64,000 nt of DNA from the NCBI GenBank assembly GCA_019454045.1, contig SKCR01034783.1:62001-126000 (forward strand). The letters run 5' to 3'. The notes under the pieces are model-generated. The model did not search any database. It saw only the letters and a list, made by a program, of their open reading frames with translations, and was not told the DNA's origin. The stretch's first letter is position 1, and each line of letters begins with the position of its first letter. Origin of the DNA: Zanthoxylum bungeanum. Taxonomy: Eukaryota > Streptophyta > Magnoliopsida > Sapindales > Rutaceae. The position numbers were made by a program, and so were the translations under genes. This document shows positions 57,393 through 64,000 of the stretch, in pieces.

Positions 57393-59723
57393 TATAGGAC
57401 ACAGAAATCGGTGATGCTGTTCCAGACTCGCAGCCCGGTCGGGAGTACGAAGTTGCCCGCAAGGGAACTAAACCGGAGAAATAAAATAGAGTCGCCACCC
57501 AGTGTGAACTGAGAAAATGATTTAAGGCCGCACTCACCTCTCGCAAGGGAAGACCTCAAACCATTGGGTTCGGAATGGTCCCTTACTTATGTCACTTGTA
57601 ATGAACGGATTTGTGAAATTTTAACCAAGTCTACTCAACATACATATTGGCCAAAGAAGTCTAAATTCCTATAAAGCCTAAATCTAAGTTTGCACGCTTC
57701 AAAAGTAAACTTTCATAACGGCAAACACATGATATCACACAATAAACATGTTGAATTATCAAATAAATATGAAAAATAAATAACCACCTAAACATAAACG
57801 TAAATTAAACTCCTATTGTGAAAGAAAATAAATAAATCATGCATAAAGAAGAACATAATCATGCTTTAAAAATAAACAACATAGTAGACTAAATCATGCT
57901 AAATAATATACTAGAACAAATCATGCTCGAATACAAGGTTGGATGAAATAAAATACGTGTATCTCTCAAGTGGTACGTGGCATATATCGTGAGTACAAAC
58001 CGTACTACCGTCCATTCGGATTCGGCTACAGAATTTATGTCCGGGTTTCCATCCGATATACCACAAGAGAGAATACTTATTCCGTTCATCCGGAAATCAC
58101 ATCATGCCTCAATAAACGACTCTCATGCGATAATATATTAAAATAAATAAAAACAAATGAAAGATAATAAATAAAAGGGTGCCCTCGGATCTAACCTCTT
58201 TTTTCGTCTCTCGAAAGCGCGTCACACGACCGTCGGAAAGGTTGATGCTCCGTAACTTTTCTGGTTCACTAATCCAATGTTTTTCCTCGTTGTTTCGCTG
58301 TTTGGGGCGCTGTTTTTTACTCCGTTTTGTGCGGTAATTCACTGGCAGTGCATTGGGCTTTTTACGGCAGTTTTAAGGGCTGAACAGAGAGTAGTTTAAG
58401 CGTGCAGGGGTAGTGTTTTGTGGCAGTTTTAAGGGCTTATGGTTCGGCTAAACTGGGCAGTGAGTGGAGCTGTGGCATGATGGGTAGTGTTCGTGAGGGC
58501 TAGGTAATGACATGAAACAGTGGGGTGCATGGGCTGTTGAAGGGTTAGATGTGAGTGTGTGCGTGGGCTGTTGAAGGGTTATTATGCGGTAGTTTGTGAG
58601 GCAGTGGGCGTGTGCTGTGTGGCTTGTGCGTGAGGGAGGGCTGATATGAGTTTCCTGGGCGATGTGGGATTGAGGGGTGTGTGAATTGTGAAGTGTTTGT
58701 GCGTGAATTGTGAAGGCAATTAAGGTAGGTAGTTTCCTAACCAATATGGGACAAAAGGGAGTGAAGTGGGTGCAGTTTTTGGCACTTTAGGGGTTACTTT
58801 GGTGGCTATTTTCTCGGTAGTTAGAGGCTGTTTTTTTAGGCAGTTTTTTATATGATTTGCTGGGCAGTTTGAGAGGCAGAATTCGGTGATGGATGAGCTG
58901 CAGTGGAGGGTAAGTTTCGGTGATACAAAGGGCAGTCCAAGGGCAATATTTCAGTGGCAATTTGGGAGTGAAGTCTGGCCAATTTTGGGGCTGCAGTAGC
59001 GTGAAATTGAGGCTAGTTCTGGGGTGTTTTATGCGTGAGTTGAGAGCTGATTTTAGGTGGGTGTTGATGTGAATGGAGGGGCTGATTCAAGGCAGTTTGG
59101 GCGTGACAACGGCTGCTTCAAAAGGGCTGTATTGGCGTGAGTGCAAGGGCAGAATGAGGGCTGGTCTGGAAGGCTATTTGCGTGTTAGAGGGTTGTGCCA
59201 TCCAGGTCCTTCAGGCGTGAACAATGGGGCTGCTATATAGGGAAATTTAGGCGTGACTTTGGGAGGCAGAATAGAGTGATTTGGGGCTAATTGTGAGGGT
59301 TGAATGGGCGTGAATCGAGGAGGAAATTTTGAGGGGGAGCTTTGTTGAATTTGTGATGTTTTTCACGCGTGGGGGGTGGGGAGTTGATTTGATTTTTGTT
59401 GAAAGTGAGGTGGTAGTGAGTGTAAGTAAGGTGGGTGTTTGGTTTTGGTTATTGGTTTAAGGGTTGGATGGTTTGAGTGATGTGTGTGTGAGTGAAACGG
59501 CTAAGGGACGTGAGGTGAATGGGGTTTTGGGTCGAGGAAAATTTTGAAACGGAGATTCGACGAGCAAACCCGAAGCTAAATAAGCGAAGTAAATCCAACG
59601 AGATGTCAATTCTTGATTTTCCCTTCCGACATCCGTATCTCGCGACTTCCACGACATAAAAAAAGTAGTGCCTTCGTACGAGGCTCATCATCGGGACTTA
59701 CATGCAAAAATACAGTGCCTACA
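57393..59723 (-). mobile_element. 5' LTR of the Ogre-like element
   Basis: About 2.33 kb, colinear with 50812-53193, with short indels. Minus-strand start TGTAGGCACTG, end ...GTGTCCTATA. Confidence 0.85.
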
Positions 59724-59728
59724 CATAC

Positions 59729-60620
59729 ATCATAACACTAGCAAATCGAGATAGACATCTTAAGCAAATGGGCATTCATCAGCAAATAATTTTCTTCAAC
59801 TAGTCACTTTGCCAACTACCTAGGTTCTTACTGCTAGAAACATATTGTTAAGTACTTACGAGTCTAACCTAGATCATCTACTCAAGGTATCAGATAAAAA
59901 TCAATTGGGAACTTATCATTTCTAAGACTTCATAGAAAGCAAACGAAATTCATCATTAAACTTATGTTTTACTATCTAGGACTAAACAAAAAATAATTTT
60001 TATTTTAAATAGTTGGAACTATCACTACATGCACACACCCCTAAACTTAAAACTTGCATTGTCCTCAATGTAAGATAAATATAAAGAAACAAGATTGAGG
60101 AACAACACTACCGTGCTTGGAGTTGATCAGACTCGTGCTGGTCAGAATTTGGTTGCGCGGGCTTTGTGGGTCGTGCTTCCTGCATAAATAACTTGCAAAC
60201 TAATAAACAAACAAATAACACAATAAAATAAAATAAACAAATTAAAATAAACAAATTCAGGGGTTGCCTCTCGCTAGCTTTAAGTTTAACGTCTTCAGCT
60301 AGACACAACTACCCAAGTGGTCAGGGTGGCTTCAATGTAGTGGACTTTGTAGTCTTATGTGCTTTCTTCTTAGGTATCCACCAGTTGTTATGACATGAAA
60401 AAGATAGCATGGCAGAGTGTGGCAGTTTATCCATGGATGGTCCTCCATGATTTACTGATTGTTGAAATTTTTGACTACACACGAGGCAAAATTGGCTCGA
60501 CCATGTTTTGAGCTTTCCAGGGATCATCTTCAAGTGAGCACTGACTCTTGATTTATTTTTTTGCAGTGTTCTGGGAGTGGCTTAAGGTCTGGTTGCGAAT
60601 GATTTTCATTATTTAGCTGC
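59729..60620 (-). other. Athila-like 3' untranslated region, continued
   Basis: This continues 50078-50811 after the insertion. It includes 'cttcaactagtcactttgcc', 'aaacttaaaacttgcattgt', the reversed 'aagtttaacgtcttcagct' with 'ggggttgcctc', and on the minus strand MIPGKLKTWSSQFCLV (60535 downward). It matches 42400-43330 in reverse. No RT or integrase core is present, as in the forward copy. Confidence 0.75.
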
Positions 60621-60625
60621 GTTAT

Positions 60626-62285
60626 TGATCGGTGAAAAATCACATACGTAACGCAAGCGCACGTATCGCTCAAATATTATAAAAATATCGATCCCACGAG
60701 GACTTAATTTCTATGTTGTTATTAATTATTGAAGTTATTTATTTACAGGTATCTAATTGAGGTTGGAAGGAATTGTTCGTTGGTTGAAGATGGTTTAATA
60801 AATTAAATAAATAAAAATAAAATACAAACAAAGGAAATTAATAATAAAGAAAACATCTAGGGTTGTGAATCCGCACAATATTACTTTAATGGTGAACTGA
60901 TTCTCATATACTTGTGTAATAAATCAGTTGTTAACCTGAAACATGAAGATATGCAAAAGCCTCTTCCGATTGTTAGATGCAAACACCCAAAGTAACCTAA
61001 TTAACTATATTACTATGTTAATTAAGAAACTATGAATTCATTAAGTTCAAGTTCCAATTGTGGCTACCCACGCCTGACAGGTATATTCCTATCCTGGAAG
61101 GAAATCTCTATGGTGAGATCGTGAGCTATTGAATCTAAGGCTGAAACCTAAAATCTCTTTTCCAAGTTCATTTTAAGTTTACCACATCAATCTTATTGGT
61201 GATCAGGCAACAATAAGCATTAATGTTAAAATTCAATAAACAAGCTAAAACATCACACATATATAAAGAAAATCAATTATTAAACTCATGAATATTGCTC
61301 TTCATCACTTCCCTAGATTAAAAATAAAATGCTGGGGGTTAAGGGATCCACCTTTAATATTTCAAATGTAGAAATCTCACTTTATTATAATATAGAAATT
61401 GTCAGTGTTACCCAATTAAGTCAAACCAGCCATAAAAGCGATGTTATTACTTATCCATAAATCAGCCAAATAGGCGGTAATCTTCTGTTACCTAAAGACC
61501 GACCATATAGGTGGTGTCACATTATGTCAAATAAATAAAACCAGCCATTAAGGCAGTATCAACTTTAATCCATATTATTAAATTATAATTTCCATATTAT
61601 AAAGTAAGTGAGATTAATCTACCTTATCATATTAAAGGTTTCACCCTTTCCCTAGCGAAGATTAATTACTAAAAATAAAAGAAAGTAAAAGCACACAAAC
61701 AATTATTACTAAAAATAAAAATACATAATTAAAACACAAAAAATAAACACATAAGATACAATCCTAAAGTTCCTTAATAGAAACCTGAAGGGAAGTATGT
61801 ATTTTCTAAAAAAAATCAGATTCAATTTATAGGCAAAATTTGGACTTAAGCGTTGTGAAACAGAGGTCTTGTGTGTCGCAACGCGCATTGATTATTGACA
61901 TGTGTACGCGGCTTGCTGAGATGTTGACACATGGCACACATTTATCGATGCGTCGCGACACAGAAGGTCATGTGTGTCGCGACACAGGAGCAATGATGAC
62001 GTAGTGATGATGTAAGTGATGATGCGTGTCAACAGACTGTATAATTGAGGTGCGTCGCGACGCAGAGAAGTGTGCGTGTCGCGACACGTGAACAGTAATT
62101 TTTCCATTTTGCCTTTTTTCATCTATTTTTCGTCGTTTTAACCTCGAGTTGATTCCATTGAGTCCCAAAACTTTATTTATCTACAAAATACATCAAAATA
62201 CATCAAAACGTTCATCAAACCTGAGAAACTAAACAAAATATTAGCTCAAAATGGCGGTTAGTATTGATATATTTTCCACTCATCA
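60626..62285 (-). mobile_element. Solo Athila-type LTR
   Basis: On the minus strand it starts TGATGAGTGGAAAATAT and ends TCACCGATCA. Shared blocks with 1-431 confirm the family. No internal sequence or primer site adjoins either end; Athila-like 3' region lies on both sides. The flanks gttat (60621-60625) and tctat (62286-62290) agree at 3 of 5 positions, so the duplication is decayed or absent. Five TCGCGAC-type palindromes cluster at 61873-62088. Confidence 0.65.
61873..62088. repeat. Cluster of TCGCGA palindromes
   Basis: gtgtcgcaacgcg (61873), tgcgtcgcgacaca (61949), tgtgtcgcgacaca (about 61973-61986), tgcgtcgcgacgca (62051-62064, perfect) and cgtgtcgcgacacg (62075-62088, perfect). They stand out from AT-rich surroundings. 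Confidence 0.85.
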
Positions 62286-64000
62286 TCTATGCTATTTGGC
62301 TGCTTGATTATTGGTTCACCATGCAGGTTTGCTTGAATACATGGAGAAGTAGCTAACACATGGTCATTTCCATTGCATCTCTTTTCTCTGCAATGTCCAT
62401 CCTACAACATTCTTCATCATCTTGAGAACTTGGCATGGCTCTGAAAACACTAAAGATGACTTCTTCATCTTGAACTCTCATTTTCAGTTCAGCTTTCTGT
62501 ACATAAATGATCACTTTGCCTGTTACTAAGAAAGGTCTTCCAATGATGATTGGAACATCATGATCCTCTTCCATATTAAGAACAATGAAGTCAGCAGAAA
62601 AATAAAACTTATCGACCTTAACCAACATATCTTCTACTATTCCTCGTGGGTAGGTGAGAGATCTATCTACTAACTGTAATGTGACTGTGGTTGGCTTTGC
62701 CTCACTTATGCCCAACTGTTTGTAGATAGATAAGGGCATGAGATTGATACTTACACCCAAATCGCATAGTGCACGGTATGGTAAAGCTGCCAGGATCTTT
62801 GAGCTTTAGAGGAAGCTTCTTTTGTATAATGGCACTACACTCTTCTATGAGTGCTACTATTTCAAAATCTATCAGCTTCTTCCTCTTGGACATCACTTCC
62901 TTCATAAACTTCACATAATTGGGCATTTGTTCCAAAGCGTCTGGGAATGGGATATTTATATGGATATTTTTTTAATATAACTAGAAATTTTACAAACTTA
63001 GCATCCAATTTCTTTTTTTGAGAGTGCTGAGGGTACGACAAATGTGTCTTTGGGATGGGTGGTGGATTATATGGAGGAGCTACTACACTGTTCTCTTCTT
63101 CTGTTACCGTTTCCTCCTGAAATACTGCTTCTTTTTCTTTACTGCCTAAGTCCTGAAAGGTATCTTTGATCTCTTTTCCGCTGCTAAGTGTTTTGGCTTG
63201 ACACTACTCTATGGGGTTGACTTTAGTATTACTAGGAAACACCACTTTCTGTAGTTTAGCCATGGAAGAAGCAATCTACCCAATTTGTACTTTTAAAGAC
63301 TTTATTGTTACTCCTAGCCCATGTGTGTTTCAATATTATTCATCTTGGACTCATTCTTCTCAAACTTTTCTGAAGTTTTTGCAACAAACGTGCTCATGAG
63401 GTCTTCAAGGGAAGGTTTCTACTCAGCTCTTTGATGTTGAAGCCAGACGGAGGTTGCAAGACATTTTCTGTGTTGGAATACGACAAGTTAGAATGATAAT
63501 AGTTAGGCATATGATTGCCTCTATAGTTGTTGAAGTTCTGATTGTTCACATATTAGACTTGCTCATATCTTCATTCTGGTAAGATCATTCTATTAGCAGC
63601 AACAGCTTCAATAGATGGTTGGCCCTGTTGATTAGTCAATGTTGTTAGATGAGTCGTGAATGATGACACTTGAGCTGTAAGGGCAACAATAGGATCCACC
63701 TCGTATATACCAGCCACATTGGGCACAGTAGTGTGTTCACTTGGCTATTGGAAATTATTAATGGTCATCTCCTCCAGTAAAACATAGGCATCTTCAGCAG
63801 ATTTCTTGAACTGGGTTCCTCCAGTAGCTGCATCGACCATGGTTCTATTAGGACCATTCAACATATTATAGAATAATTGATTTGTAACCCAGTCTTTAAA
63901 ATTATGTTGTGTGCACCTCTTAAGTACATCTTTAAAGCACTCTCAGGCCTCATACAGATTCTCAGTCTCCAACTGCTTAAATATGCTTATTTCTGTTCTC
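62286..64000 (-). pseudogene. Athila Gag and protease, minus strand, enters from beyond the window
   Basis: From 64000 downward Gag reads FKDWVTNQLFYNMLNGPNRT (about 63840-63900), VDAATGGTQFKKSAEDAYVL, then a decayed middle that matches the forward copy (SEKFEKNES near 63350). The pre-protease block LIDFEIVALIEECSAIIQKK (62820-62880) and DPGSFTIPC follow, and a short deletion near 62765-62775 shifts frame into LCDLGVSINLMPLSIYK. The retropepsin active-site aspartate is kept. The protease continues to HDVPIIIGRPFLVTGK and a C-terminus IFSVFRAMPSSQ. Then there is no RT: sequence goes to the 3' tail at 60620 across the solo LTR. Inactive; same layout as the forward copy but with the protease kept. 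Confidence 0.8.

Larger units (their letters stand above)
50812..59723 (-). mobile_element. Ogre/Tat-like non-autonomous LTR retrotransposon, complete ends
   Basis: LTRs at 50812-53193 (3') and 57393-59723 (5') enclose a 4.2-kb interior. On the minus strand they start TGTAGGCACTG and end TTCTGTCCTACA (CCTATA in the 5' copy). The target duplication is perfect: catac at 50807-50811 and 59724-59728. An arginine-type primer site follows the 5' LTR. The interior has a Gag-like fragment, two tandem arrays and a piece of Athila untranslated region, but no RT, RNase H or integrase motif, so it needs helper proteins. Confidence 0.85.

Overview
The window reads as repeat-dense nuclear DNA of a flowering plant, probably a eudicot. 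It is AT-rich and holds no recognisable host gene. Almost everything identifiable is plant retrotransposon: Ty1/copia polyproteins with an initiator-Met tRNA primer site, a Tekay-like chromovirus, Athila-like and Tat/Ogre-like Ty3/gypsy elements, a tRNA-derived SINE and several MITE-like elements. All coding remnants carry stops, frameshifts or internal deletions. This looks like pericentromeric or intergenic heterochromatin built by repeated nesting.

Layout. 1-9.5 kb: an Athila-type LTR end, a reverse-strand copia remnant, a 5'-truncated Tekay-like gypsy with its 3' LTR, then the tail of a second copia. 9.5-15.2 kb: a SINE with a 12-bp target duplication, gene-free AT-rich DNA, MITE candidates including a near-perfect 79-bp inverted repeat, and a solo copia-type LTR. 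15.2-32.8 kb: one copia element on the minus strand (outer LTRs 15204-17177 and 30820-32806, target duplication ggtat/agtat). It contains a partly duplicated block with two further LTRs (20992-22977 and 26702-28687); the motif caact occurs before each of these and after the second. 33.1-48.97 kb: a Tat-lineage gypsy on the minus strand (gag, protease, RT lacking its catalytic core, RNase H, integrase, satellite-like repeats, an antisense transposase_28-like ORF and an LTR). A non-autonomous Athila-like element on the plus strand (40140-45275) interrupts its integrase. 48.98-64 kb: a second Athila-like element of the same non-autonomous type, on the minus strand. It is interrupted by an Ogre/Tat-like element (50812-59723, perfect CATAC duplication) and by a solo LTR (60626-62285).

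The most notable signals are five. (1) The duplicated block inside the copia, where identity between the two copies jumps abruptly at one point. (2) Two Athila-like copies share the same gag-protease-to-3'-tail deletion, which implies a propagated non-autonomous family. (3) The Ogre-like element carries about 660 bp homologous to the uninterrupted form of its own insertion site. (4) TCGCGA-type CpG palindromes recur in LTRs of different lineages. (5) There is a 79-bp inverted repeat with one mismatch. Identities and percentages are by eye, without alignment software.
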